DNA from: Nocardioides daejeonensis
GTDB taxonomy: Bacteria > Actinomycetota > Actinomycetes > Propionibacteriales > Nocardioidaceae
Assembly: GCF_003194585.1 (NCBI RefSeq)
Contig: NZ_QHKZ01000008.1
Coordinates: forward strand, 62,001 to 126,000
Reading direction: 5' to 3'
Length of the DNA: 64,000 nt
The number at the start of each line of letters is the position of its first letter. Within the stretch, counting starts at the first letter, position 1. The notes beneath the pieces were generated by a model that saw only the letters and a program-made list of their open reading frames with translations, had not been told where the DNA came from and searched no databases. A program made the position numbers and the translations under genes. Below are positions 27,602 through 37,148 of the stretch, piece after piece.

Positions 27602-28047
27602 TGGCCGTGCTGCTCCTGCTGGCGATCGCCGCCCTCGCCCTAGGCTTCGGCTGGGGGATGGAGGAGGCGTGGCTGGTGTACGCCGCGCTGGCGGCCAGTG
27701 TGCTCGCTGCGCTGACCACGGTGGCTCGGCTGGTCGCCGCGGGTCGTTCCGCCGGTCCGGAGCCGACTCCGGAGGAGTCGACGCCTGGGCCGTCCCCGGA
27801 GGAGGTCGCCGAGCCACCCGGCTCCGACCCGGCGCCGGCCGACGGGGCAGTCGAGGAGTCGGAGCGGATCGCGCCTGCGGCCGATCCGCTGCTCGACGGC
27901 GAGGTCGTCTTCCTCCCGCGACGTAGCACCTTCCATCGCCCGGAGTGCTCGGCCGTCCTCGATCGCGCCGTGGCCCGAGGCCAGCGGTCCGATCTCGAGG
28001 CGAGTGGCATGACTGCGTGTCGCCGCTGCCTCGCTGACGCGCACTGA
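27601..28047 (+). CDS. two-helix membrane protein with Ada-like cysteine motif
   Basis: 148 residues. Two N-terminal membrane helices (about 1-20 and 22-45), a Pro/Glu-rich linker (about 50-95) and a C-terminal FHRPECSAV...CRRCLAD segment whose four residues C, C, C and H could bind zinc. The spacing resembles the Ada N-terminal metal-binding domain (FHRPxC ... CxxC). Coupled to the reductase by a TGATG overlap. No function is known; a redox- or metal-linked accessory role is speculative. Confidence 0.6.
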   Translation: MAVLLLLAIAALALGFGWGMEEAWLVYAALAASVLAALTTVARLVAAGRSAGPEPTPEESTPGPSPEEVAEPPGSDPAPADGAVEESERIAPAADPLLDGEVVFLPRRSTFHRPECSAVLDRAVARGQRSDLEASGMTACRRCLADAH

Positions 28048-28138
28048 GAGCCCGCCAGGCTGCGCCGCAGGCCGTGCCCGTCTGCGCGCGCCCTGGGTAA
28101 TCCCTCGTCCGTGCTTGTGGACGGGCGTCATTGCGATT

Positions 28139-28155
28139 ACCTTATGTAATTAGGT
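28139..28155. promoter_or_regulatory. operator at the Rieske oxygenase promoter
   Basis: ACCTTA-TGTAA-TTAGGT, one mismatch from the palindromic consensus, 60 bases before the Rieske oxygenase ATG. A possible promoter is TTGTGG (28115-28120) with TACCTT (28138-28143), which the operator would overlap. Confidence 0.7.
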
Positions 28156-28214
28156 TTATCCATCGTGGAGTGTCGCCGTGTCGTACGCGGCGGTAGCCGT
28201 TGAGGAGGCTGGAA

Positions 28215-29411
28215 ATGACCGAGGCAGCACAGCGCGATACCGAGATCGCGGTCGATCGCGAAGCGCGGATCCGTCGCGCGCTGGAGCACCTGAAGAACGA
28301 CACGACCGATCAGTTCGACGCGCCGACGTACTTCATGCCTGACGAGTTCACGGACCCGGAGCTGGCAGAGCGTGAGCGTGAGCTCGTCTTCGGCCGGGTG
28401 CCGTCGATCGTCGCGCACAGCTCGGAGATCGCCAACACCTATGACTTCAAGGCGATCCGGATGCCGCGCAACAACATCATCATCTCGCGTCAGCGGGACG
28501 GGAGTGTCAAGGCGCTGGTCAACCTGTGCCGGCACCGCGGTGCTCTGCTGGAGAACGAGGAGTGCGGCAAGCGCCGACTCTTCTCGTGCCCCTATCACCG
28601 CTGGTCCTACGACATCGATGGCACCTTGCGCACCATCACCCGCGAGACGACGGTCGGGGAGCTGGACAAGTCGGAGCTCGGCATGGTCGAGCTTCCCTGC
28701 GAGGAGCGCCATGGCTTCATCTGGGTGATCGACCGTGCCGGCGTCGAGATCGACGTCGCGAAGTGGCTCGGTCCCGAGATGGATGCGATTCTCTCCACCT
28801 ACGACCTCGCCGGCCTGAACTGCATCCGGATGGAGGCGTTCGACGAGCCGATCAACTGGAAGATCATGCAGGACGCGTTCCTGGACGGCTATCACATCCA
28901 GTACGCGCACCCGAACACGGCGGCCAAGCACATCCACACCAACGTGATGGCGTTCGAGGACTTCGGCAACCACTGTCGCTTCGTGGCGCCGCGCAAGACG
29001 ATCGACCGTTGGCTCGAAGAGGATCCCGGCGAGAACAGCCTGGTCGACTACGTGACAGAGACGCACTTCCTCGGCCCGAACGTCACCCTGCTCAAGCAGC
29101 CGGACCACTTCCAGCTGCTGACGTTCCGTCCGCACCCCGCCTCGCCGACCCATGGCGTCATGGAGATGCGACTGATGGTGCGCAGTGCCGAAGAGATGGG
29201 CTTGGAGCAGGAGAGGTGGGAACGCCTCTGGGAGAAGAACTGGCAGATCCTGCTCGCGGTGCTGCGCCAGGAGGACTTCCCGGTGCTGCGCGACTCGCAG
29301 CTGGGGATGTCGAGCCAGAGCGCCGGCCGCATGGTGCTGGGCCGCAACGAGGTGGCCAACCAACTGTTCCGTCGGATGCTCGCGGAGCTGCTCGCCGACG
29401 ATGCGTCATGA
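28215..29411 (+). CDS. Rieske-type ring-hydroxylating oxygenase, large subunit
   Basis: 398 residues. Rieske ligands Cys105/His107 in LCRHRG and Cys125/His128 in SCPYH; the mononuclear iron site follows in DAFLDGYHIQYAHP with the bridging Asp and two His. No small (beta) subunit gene lies nearby, which suggests an alpha-only trimer of the type seen in 3-ketosteroid 9-alpha-hydroxylase KshA and related monooxygenases. Electrons probably come from the reductase at 22883. GAGGAGG precedes the ATG. The substrate is unknown. Confidence 0.92.
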   Translation: MTEAAQRDTEIAVDREARIRRALEHLKNDTTDQFDAPTYFMPDEFTDPELAERERELVFGRVPSIVAHSSEIANTYDFKAIRMPRNNIIISRQRDGSVKALVNLCRHRGALLENEECGKRRLFSCPYHRWSYDIDGTLRTITRETTVGELDKSELGMVELPCEERHGFIWVIDRAGVEIDVAKWLGPEMDAILSTYDLAGLNCIRMEAFDEPINWKIMQDAFLDGYHIQYAHPNTAAKHIHTNVMAFEDFGNHCRFVAPRKTIDRWLEEDPGENSLVDYVTETHFLGPNVTLLKQPDHFQLLTFRPHPASPTHGVMEMRLMVRSAEEMGLEQERWERLWEKNWQILLAVLRQEDFPVLRDSQLGMSSQSAGRMVLGRNEVANQLFRRMLAELLADDAS

Positions 29412-30304
29412 TCACCTGGGCGTGGCGACGGGAGCTGGATCCCGCCGACGCCGCTGAGGTCGCCGACCTGCTGGCGGAGGCTGCGGCGTACGACGCCGAG
29501 GCCGGCTTCTCGACCGCCCGCCTCGACGGCGATGGCACGGGAGAGAGGCATCACCTCGTCGTCGAGATGCCTCCGGTCGGCTCGCGCGGTAGCGCCGAGC
29601 TCGATGCGCTGCCCGATGTCCGGGTGGTGGCCTATCTCTGCCTCACGGTCTCGGAGGGGGTGGGGGCGGTGCAGTTCGTGGTGCGACCACCCTTCCGGTC
29701 CCGCGGCGTCGCCACCCTCCTTGCGGAGCAGCTCGACGCCGATGCCCGCGGCTGGGCAGCCGTGCCCGGGGTCGCCGAACTTCGCGTATGGGCGCACGGC
29801 GCCCACCCGGCCGCGGGCCGGATGGCCGATCGGTTCGGGGCTTCGGTCGAGGACGCGGTCTTCCGCACCTTGCGGATGATCGGTGGGAGCCGGCCTTTCG
29901 TCGCCGAGCTCGCGGCCGTGCGGCGCGCGGCCGCGGAGGACCAGGGCTGGGAGAGCGTTCCGGGGCATCGACGCTCGATTGCGCCGGACGACCTGGAGAT
30001 CCTCGGTCGTGCGGAGGAGGAGCTGTCGTTGGTCGCGGGCGCGGGGCGCGCCCTGATCGGCGTCTCGCGCGATGATCCGGCCCGCGATCTCGCCACCCTC
30101 ACGGTGCTCAGGGACGGCGCGGAGACGAGGGCGGAGCTGAAGGTGCTGATCACTCAGGCGCTCCTGGTGCTCCAGGCGGACGGTGCACGCATGGTGCAGT
30201 CGCACGTGCCGGCGCTCGACGACGCCATGGTCTCCGTCGCCCGTGAGCTGGATCTGGTGCATGACCAGTCCGACCTGCTCTACCGGCGTCGGCTCGCCGG
30301 CTGA
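29408..30304 (+). CDS. tandem GNAT acetyltransferase-like protein (MshD-related)
   Basis: 298 residues with two GNAT-like halves. The first contains the acetyl-CoA loop VRPPFRSRGVATLL (about 95-108). The second (about 185-298) has GVSRDDPARDLATLTV and ALLVLQADGARMVQSHV but lacks an obvious acetyl-CoA loop. The arrangement resembles mycothiol synthase; a true mshD exists at 58828. It is coupled to the Rieske gene by ATGA. It may acetylate a pathway intermediate or thiol conjugate; the function is unknown. Confidence 0.65.
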   Translation: MITWAWRRELDPADAAEVADLLAEAAAYDAEAGFSTARLDGDGTGERHHLVVEMPPVGSRGSAELDALPDVRVVAYLCLTVSEGVGAVQFVVRPPFRSRGVATLLAEQLDADARGWAAVPGVAELRVWAHGAHPAAGRMADRFGASVEDAVFRTLRMIGGSRPFVAELAAVRRAAAEDQGWESVPGHRRSIAPDDLEILGRAEEELSLVAGAGRALIGVSRDDPARDLATLTVLRDGAETRAELKVLITQALLVLQADGARMVQSHVPALDDAMVSVARELDLVHDQSDLLYRRRLAG

Positions 30305-30362
30305 CCGGTGCACCGGACCGCGGCTCCCGTTTCAACGATGTGACGGCAGCCACAGAAATCCG

Positions 30363-30391
30363 TTGACCTGAGTTATCTAACGCTGTAAGGT
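30363..30391 (+). promoter_or_regulatory. promoter and operator of the aldehyde dehydrogenase-P450 operon
   Basis: TTGACC (30363-30368), a 17-base spacer and TAAGGT (30386-30391). The operator core CTAA-CGCTG-TAAG (30377-30389; one mismatch from TTAG) overlaps the -10 region, as expected for repression. Confidence 0.65.
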
Positions 30392-30457
30392 TTTTCCAAC
30401 GAGGCCGGCCCCCTTCGATCGGGCCAGGGCCTCCTCTGTGACCCGAGAGGGACTGGC

Positions 30458-31954
<1,497 letters not shown>

Positions 31955-31955
31955 C

Positions 31956-32165
31956 ATGACGCAAGCGCTCAACGCCAGCGTGGACCTCGCGGTGTGCAAG
32001 GGCCATGGCCGGTGCTACATGACCGCTCCGGAGATCTTCGACTGTGACGACGCGGGCTTCCCGCTCGTCATCGGAACCGCCACCACGGAGCAGCAGATCA
32101 GCGACCTCCAGCGGGCCGTCAACAACTGTCCGGAACAGGCCGTCAGCGTCTCCCCGGCCGGGTGA
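31956..32165 (+). CDS. 3Fe-4S ferredoxin (P450 redox partner)
   Basis: 69 residues. Only three cluster cysteines are visible: CKGHGRC (14 and 20) and NNCPE (58), as in actinobacterial 3Fe-4S ferredoxins that serve P450s. It begins two bases after the aldehyde dehydrogenase stop and precedes the P450 by 30 bases, so it is the natural electron donor to that enzyme. Confidence 0.92.
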   Translation: MTQALNASVDLAVCKGHGRCYMTAPEIFDCDDAGFPLVIGTATTEQQISDLQRAVNNCPEQAVSVSPAG

Positions 32166-32195
32166 GCGCGCCCAACTGACGAAAAGGAATCGCCC

Positions 32196-33416
32196 ATGAC
32201 CGACGTGAAGGATGCCTCCAGCCCGGAGATCCAACGAGACTTCGACATCCACAGTCCCGACGACGTGGAGGGGGTCTACGACACCTATGCCGCCATGCGC
32301 TCGGGTTGTCCGGTGGCCCACTCGCCGCGCTACGGCGGCCACTTCGTAGCGACCCGGTACGACGACATCCACGACGTGCTGCGGAACCCGGGGACCTACT
32401 CCAGCCGCACCATCAACGTCCCGGACTCGATCGGTCAGGACGGGGAGATGATCCCCATCCAGATCGACCCCCCGGACCACTCGACCTATCGCGGGATCAT
32501 CAACCCGCTCTTCTCGCCCAAGCGGATGCGCGAGCTCGAGCCACAGATCCGGGCCATCGCGACGGAGCTGCTCGACACGATGCTGGCGGAGAAGAAGGTC
32601 GACTTCGTCGATGCCTTCGCCCGGGAGTTCCCCAGTCAGGTCTTCCTGGCTCTGATGGGCTGGGATCTCTCCGATGCTCCGCGCCTCAACGAGTGGACCG
32701 ACACCATGGTGCTCGGCAAGCCCGGCGCCTCGGAGGAGGAGAACGAGGCGGTCCGCGAGCAGGCGGGCATGGAGGTCTACGCCTACTTCGCCCAGATGAT
32801 CGACGACCGCATGGAGAACGGCGGCGACGCCGAGGACATCACCCAGATCCTGATCAACTCGACCTTCGAGGGTCGGGAGCTCACTCAGTTCGAGATCCTC
32901 AACATCCTGCTGCTCTTCATGATCGGCGGCCTGCACACGGTGCAGGGCCAGCTCGCACACACCGTGATCTACATGGCGGAGCACCCGGAGGTGCGGCGGC
33001 AGCTGGTCGGCGACCTCGACCTCGTGCCCACGGCGGTCGAGGAGATGTTGCGCTACGAGTCGGCGGTCTGCCCGGCTCGCGAGGTCACCGAGGACACCGT
33101 GCTCAACGGTGTCCAGCTGCGGAGCGGCGACAAGATCCTGATCCCCTTTGCTGCGGCGAACCGCGACCCGGAGAAGTTCGAGGACCCCGACGTCGTGGAC
33201 CTGACCCGGGAGCCCAATCCGCACCTCGCCTTCGGCGCTGGCAACCACCGGTGCGTCGGTTCTCATCTGGCCCGCCTCGAGCTGCGGGTTGCCTTCGAGG
33301 AGATCCACAAGCGGATGCCCGACTACCGGCTCGACCCCGCTGACCCGCCGGTGCGACACCTCAGTCAGGTCAAGGGCGTGGTCAGCCTGCCCCTGATCAT
33401 CGGCGAGTCGCTCTGA
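32196..33416 (+). CDS. cytochrome P450
   Basis: 406 residues. Heme-binding loop FGAGNHRCVG with proximal Cys353, ExxR in VEEMLRYES, and an I-helix GGLHT at 244-248. Position 247, normally Asp or Glu before the conserved Thr, is His here; this acid-alcohol pair delivers protons during oxygen activation in most P450s. It is likely to hydroxylate a terminal or allylic carbon of the hydrophobic substrate. AAGGA precedes the ATG; operon with ferredoxin and aldehyde dehydrogenase. Confidence 0.93.
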   Translation: MTDVKDASSPEIQRDFDIHSPDDVEGVYDTYAAMRSGCPVAHSPRYGGHFVATRYDDIHDVLRNPGTYSSRTINVPDSIGQDGEMIPIQIDPPDHSTYRGIINPLFSPKRMRELEPQIRAIATELLDTMLAEKKVDFVDAFAREFPSQVFLALMGWDLSDAPRLNEWTDTMVLGKPGASEEENEAVREQAGMEVYAYFAQMIDDRMENGGDAEDITQILINSTFEGRELTQFEILNILLLFMIGGLHTVQGQLAHTVIYMAEHPEVRRQLVGDLDLVPTAVEEMLRYESAVCPAREVTEDTVLNGVQLRSGDKILIPFAAANRDPEKFEDPDVVDLTREPNPHLAFGAGNHRCVGSHLARLELRVAFEEIHKRMPDYRLDPADPPVRHLSQVKGVVSLPLIIGESL

Positions 33417-33479
33417 AGACACGCTCCGTCGCCGCGGTCCCGCGGCGCCTCACCCTCTGAGAGACAAAGGAAGAATGCA

Positions 33480-33869
33480 ATGGCAGTGAAGCTGGGAACG
33501 GTCGAGTTCTACCAGGCGATGGGCGATGCGCTCAACAACGACCCGGTCTGGGCCGACAAGGGCAAGAACATCGACTTCAACATGGCCTACAAGTACGAGG
33601 CGCCGATCGAGGGCCAGTTCTATGTGTCCTTCGACAAGGGGCACGTCACCGCCGTCCGTGAGGCGAGTCAGGAGGATCTCGACGGCGCTGACTTCCTGAT
33701 CAGTGGCTCGAGCGACGTCTGGCGGGGCTGCTTCGACGGAAGCATCAACCCGACGGTGGCGATGACCCGGGGCAAGCTTCGGGTGCGCGGCAAGATGGCG
33801 CAGATGCTCAAGAACATGCCCGCCTTCATGTACATCCAGGAGACGATGGGCAAGATCGAGTTCGAGTGA
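33480..33869 (+). CDS. SCP2-like sterol/lipid-binding protein
   Basis: 129 residues. Pattern of an SCP2 fold: QFYVSFDKGHVTAV, ADFLISGSSDVWRG and TRGKLRVRGKMAQMLKNMPAF. SCP2 proteins bind sterols, acyl chains or acyl-CoA in the cytoplasm. Its place directly after the P450 suggests that it holds or delivers a hydrophobic substrate to the oxygenase. A strong hairpin 18 bases after the stop closes the operon. Confidence 0.85.
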   Translation: MAVKLGTVEFYQAMGDALNNDPVWADKGKNIDFNMAYKYEAPIEGQFYVSFDKGHVTAVREASQEDLDGADFLISGSSDVWRGCFDGSINPTVAMTRGKLRVRGKMAQMLKNMPAFMYIQETMGKIEFE

Positions 33870-33886
33870 GCTCGGCGACGACTCGA

Positions 33887-33924
33887 CCGCAACCCCGCGA
33901 CACCACCGGTGCGCGGGGTTGCGG
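33887..33924 (+). terminator. strong hairpin terminator after the P450 operon
   Basis: CCGCAACCCCGCG (33887-33899) pairs perfectly with CGCGGGGTTGCGG (33912-33924) around a 12-base loop; a short T-rich stretch follows at 33927-33942. Confidence 0.85.
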
Positions 33925-33949
33925 CATCTTAGCGAGATTTTCCTAAAAA

Positions 33950-34005
33950 CGAATGGCTTTAGTTATTGACATGGGTCACACTCCTCGGGAGACTAAAGGC
34001 ATTAG
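33950..34005 (+). promoter_or_regulatory. promoter flanked by two operators, alcohol dehydrogenase gene
   Basis: An operator-like CGAA-TGGCT-TTAG (33950-33962), then TTGACA (33966-33971), then a perfect core CTAA-AGGCA-TTAG (33993-34005) over the start region. The layout repeats that seen before the acyl-CoA ligase gene. Confidence 0.7.
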
Positions 34006-34047
34006 ATAAGTCGGCGGGGTCGACCCGTTCATCGGAAGGACACGAGG

Positions 34048-35160
34048 ATGAAGTCGCGCGCAGCGGTACTCATGGAAGCCCCTGGTAAGTGGGAGGTCAT
34101 CGAGGTCGAGGTTGACGACCCGCAGGAGTTCGAGGTCTTGGTCCGGTTCAAGCACGCCGGTCTCTGCCACTCCGACGACCACTACGCGAAGGGCGACGTG
34201 CCGGCGATGGCCTACCCGTTCTGCGGTGGCCACGAAGGTGCTGGTGTCGTCGAGAAGGTCGGACCAGGTGTGCGGGACCTCCAGGTCGGCGACCATGTGG
34301 TCGCGGCGTTCATTCCGGGCTGCGGGCGTTGTACCTGGTGCGCCCGGGGGCAGCAGCAGCTGTGTGACAACGGTGCCTACATGATGCTGGGAACTCAGCT
34401 CGACGGGACGTTCCGGCTCCACACTGCTGACGGGCAGGACGTCGGCCAGTGCTCGCTGGTCTCCACCTTCTCGGAGTACAGCGTGCTGCCGGAGTGGGGC
34501 TGCGTGAAGATCGACAAGGAGATCCCCCTGGGGGTGGCGGCCCTGGTGGGCTGTGGCGTGCCGACCGGCTGGGGATCGGCGGTCAACGCGGCCGCCGTGC
34601 AGCCGGGGCAGATCGTGATCGTCATGGGCGTGGGCGGCATCGGCATCAACGCGGTCCAGGGAGCGAAGTTCGCCGGCGCTTCCCGTGTCATCGCCGTCGA
34701 TCCGGTCGCGTTCCACCGGGAGAAGGCGCTCGAGCTGGGTGCAACCGATGCCTTCGAGAACATGCAGCAGGCGACGGATCTGGCACAGGCGCTGACCAAC
34801 GGCCAGGGGGCGGACTCCGCCATCGTCACGGTCGGCGTCGTCAATGGCGAGCACGTTGCCGAGGCGTTCGCCTCGATCCGGAAGGCGGGCACGGTGGTGC
34901 TCACCAGCATGGGCAACGTCGTCGAGTACGGCATCCCGGTCAGCCTCTTCGAGCTGGCGATGTACCAGAAGCGGATCCAGGGGTCGCTCTTCGGCATGAT
35001 GCAGCCGACTCGGGCCGTGGAGGACATGCTGCGCCTCTATCAGGAGGGCAACCTCAAGCTCGACGAGCTCATCACTCGCCGCTACTCCCTCGAGGAGATC
35101 AACCAGGGCTACGAAGACATGCACGCGGGTGTGAATCTCCGCGGCGTCATCGACTTCTGA
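34048..35160 (+). CDS. NDMA-dependent (mycofactocin-type) alcohol dehydrogenase
   Basis: 370 residues. Zn-dependent MDR: catalytic zinc Cys in HAGLCHSDDH and GHEGAG, four structural-zinc cysteines in CGRCTWCARGQQQLC, and nucleotide-binding GVGGIGINAVQG. Sequence style and length match the NDMA-dependent nicotinoprotein class, which keeps NAD tightly bound and reoxidises it with the peptide-derived cofactor mycofactocin. It probably oxidises the alcohol formed by the P450. Single-gene unit with its own promoter, directly before the Mce operon. Confidence 0.87.
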   Translation: MKSRAAVLMEAPGKWEVIEVEVDDPQEFEVLVRFKHAGLCHSDDHYAKGDVPAMAYPFCGGHEGAGVVEKVGPGVRDLQVGDHVVAAFIPGCGRCTWCARGQQQLCDNGAYMMLGTQLDGTFRLHTADGQDVGQCSLVSTFSEYSVLPEWGCVKIDKEIPLGVAALVGCGVPTGWGSAVNAAAVQPGQIVIVMGVGGIGINAVQGAKFAGASRVIAVDPVAFHREKALELGATDAFENMQQATDLAQALTNGQGADSAIVTVGVVNGEHVAEAFASIRKAGTVVLTSMGNVVEYGIPVSLFELAMYQKRIQGSLFGMMQPTRAVEDMLRLYQEGNLKLDELITRRYSLEEINQGYEDMHAGVNLRGVIDF

Positions 35161-35303
35161 GTGCGTTGACGGGGTCGGGAGAGCACTGCTGCCGGCTGGC
35201 CGAAAAACCTTCGGGGTTTCGATTAATAGGCGTAACCTCGGTCAGCCGGCGGCGTTTTCTTTGTGAGTTGGACCACTGGGGAGCGGTCCAAGGGAGGTCT
35301 CAC

Positions 35304-35396
35304 ATGAGCAAGCACGAGGAGCGAGCCCTGGCGCGTGATCGGCGCTGTTTCGTCGATCGCGCGCACGGGTCCAGCGACAAGCATGGAATCAGGTGA
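35304..35396 (+). CDS. 30-residue leader ORF before the Mce operon
   Basis: MSKHEERALARDRRCFVDRA begins a 30-codon frame ending in HGIR. A strong Shine-Dalgarno AGGGAGG lies six bases before the ATG, better than that of yrbEA, and the stop is five bases from the yrbEA ATG at 35401. No known peptide family is recognised. It may couple or attenuate translation of the operon. The 143 bases before it hold an AT-rich stretch (35203-35235) and a weak AAACC/GGTTT stem but none of the island palindromes. Confidence 0.5.
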   Translation: MSKHEERALARDRRCFVDRAHGSSDKHGIR

Positions 35397-35400
35397 TGGC

Positions 35401-36264
35401 ATGACGTCAGCAACGACGTCGGGGACCCGGATTACTCCGGTGGGACCGTACGACGGGCGCTGGAACGCGGTTGTCGGCAAGCTGCCCGGCCGCGTTCGCG
35501 GGCCGGTGGCTGAGGCCGGCGGCATGATGCAGCTGCTTGCACGAATCGTCAAGAGCGCAGTGACCCATCCGCGGGGCTACTGGAACGCCGTCGTGGACGA
35601 CATGTACCTCACGATCAAACAGGCATGGGTGCCGATCGTGGCGGGCATCTTCGGATTCCTCATCTTCATGTCGATCCTCACCGTGCAGTTCTTCGACATG
35701 GCCGGCGCCTCCCAGCTCTTCGGGCCGCTGCTGCTCCTGCAGTCGATGCGCACCTTCACCATGTGGATCAACTCGATGGTGGTCGCAGGAGTGATCGGTA
35801 CCGCCCTCACCGCCGACGTCGGCGCTCGCAAGGTTCGCGAGGAGATCGACGCGATGATGGTCATGGGCATCGACCCGGTCCGGGATCTCGCCGTACCTCG
35901 GGTGCTGTCGATCACCTTCATCACCACGTTGCTGGCTGTGCCCTCCCTCTTGGTGACGATGTTCTCGATGCAGTTCGGCGCGAAGTACGTCGCCGGCATG
36001 CCGTCGTCGCACTTCTACTCCAATCTCTTCTCCAACGTCTCCTACGTCGACGTCCTCTCCGTGGTCGTCAACAGCGTGCTGATCGGCCTCCTGATCGGCA
36101 CCATCTGCTGCTACAAGGGCTTCACCGCCTCCGGCGGCGCGATCGGTCTCGGTCGCGGCGTCAACCAGGCCGTCGTGCTCTCGTTCGTCTCCGTGTGGGT
36201 TCTCCAGCTCGCCTACAACGCACTCCTGCTCGGCTTCTTCCCAGAACTGGGGGCCTTCCGATGA
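35401..36264 (+). CDS. yrbEA: YrbE-family Mce permease, first subunit
   Basis: 287 residues from ATG 35401; an in-frame ATG at 35383 lies inside the leader ORF. MlaE/YrbE permease with about five to six helices and the cytoplasmic coupling segment EEIDAMMVMGIDPVRDLAVPRVL, shown here by its MMVMGIDPVRDL core. With YrbEB and the ATPase at 37149 it forms the inner-membrane part of a Mce lipid/sterol importer. Its stop overlaps the next ATG (ATGA). The N-terminal 60 residues are polar. Confidence 0.9.
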   Translation: MTSATTSGTRITPVGPYDGRWNAVVGKLPGRVRGPVAEAGGMMQLLARIVKSAVTHPRGYWNAVVDDMYLTIKQAWVPIVAGIFGFLIFMSILTVQFFDMAGASQLFGPLLLLQSMRTFTMWINSMVVAGVIGTALTADVGARKVREEIDAMMVMGIDPVRDLAVPRVLSITFITTLLAVPSLLVTMFSMQFGAKYVAGMPSSHFYSNLFSNVSYVDVLSVVVNSVLIGLLIGTICCYKGFTASGGAIGLGRGVNQAVVLSFVSVWVLQLAYNALLLGFFPELGAFR

Positions 36265-37118
36265 CCGACATGCTCAACCAGCCCGCCCCCGAGGCCGCTG
36301 AGGAACCGCTGCCGACAGAAGCCGCTGCCGACGCCCAGCCGGGGTGGTACCGCCGCCTCGAGTCGGTCGGGGACTTCGTCGAGTTCGCGTGGGCTACCTT
36401 CCGGGAGATCCCCGCCGCCATCCGGCTCTACCCCTCAGAGATCATGCGGCACTGTGGCGCGATCATCCGCTCGAACGCGGTCGTCGTCATCTTCATGCTC
36501 TTCATGATGGGCGCTGTCATGGGCCTGACCGCCCACTTCCTCTTCTCCAACATCGGCATCGACTCCTACATCGCCGCGGTGAACTCCGTCGCCGGCGTCC
36601 GTGGGATCTGCCAGGTCGTCTTCGGCTGGATCATCGCCGCCAAGCTCGGGTGCGGCATCGTGGCCGAGCTCGGTGCGATGCGCATCAGCGACGAGATCGA
36701 CGCGCTCGAAGTGATGGGTATCCGGGCCGTCCCCTTCTTGGCGAGCACCCGGGTCATCGCTGCGGTGATCGTCCTGCCGATGCTCTTCGTGGTCGGTCTG
36801 TTGGTGAACTTCTGGGCAGGCTGGCTCTTCAACGTGGAGTTGCTCCAGACCGTCTCGTCGGGCGGTTTCGACTACTTCCTCTACTTGTTCCAGAACATTC
36901 GAGACTTCACTATCGCCATGGCCTGGGCCGCGATCCTCGGCCTGGTCATCGTCGTGGTGGCCTGCTACTTCGGCTACACCGCGAAGGGTGGCCCGGTCGG
37001 CGTCGGACGCAACACCGCCCAGTCGATGCTGGTCAACCTCGTGCTCGTGAGTCTCATCGGCATGGCGCTGGTCCAGCTCTTCTACGGCAACGACCCCAAC
37101 GCCCCCATCGGCAACTGA
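36261..37118 (+). CDS. yrbEB: YrbE-family Mce permease, second subunit
   Basis: 285 residues. An acidic N-terminal tail (about 1-30) is followed by five to six helices. The coupling helix region is SDEIDALEVMGIRAVPFLAS, equivalent to the MMVMGIDP region of YrbEA. It pairs with YrbEA to form the permease dimer through which lipids delivered by Mce proteins cross the membrane. Coupled to yrbEA by ATGA. Confidence 0.92.
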   Translation: MTDMLNQPAPEAAEEPLPTEAAADAQPGWYRRLESVGDFVEFAWATFREIPAAIRLYPSEIMRHCGAIIRSNAVVVIFMLFMMGAVMGLTAHFLFSNIGIDSYIAAVNSVAGVRGICQVVFGWIIAAKLGCGIVAELGAMRISDEIDALEVMGIRAVPFLASTRVIAAVIVLPMLFVVGLLVNFWAGWLFNVELLQTVSSGGFDYFLYLFQNIRDFTIAMAWAAILGLVIVVVACYFGYTAKGGPVGVGRNTAQSMLVNLVLVSLIGMALVQLFYGNDPNAPIGN

Positions 37119-37148
37119 CCGCACCGGCTCGTCGAAGGAGGAGCGCAT

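Noticed and set aside
35201..35221. Terminator hairpin after the alcohol dehydrogenase gene
   Set aside because: The AAACC/GGTTT stem is only five pairs with a five-base loop and no U-tract; too weak to report as a terminator.
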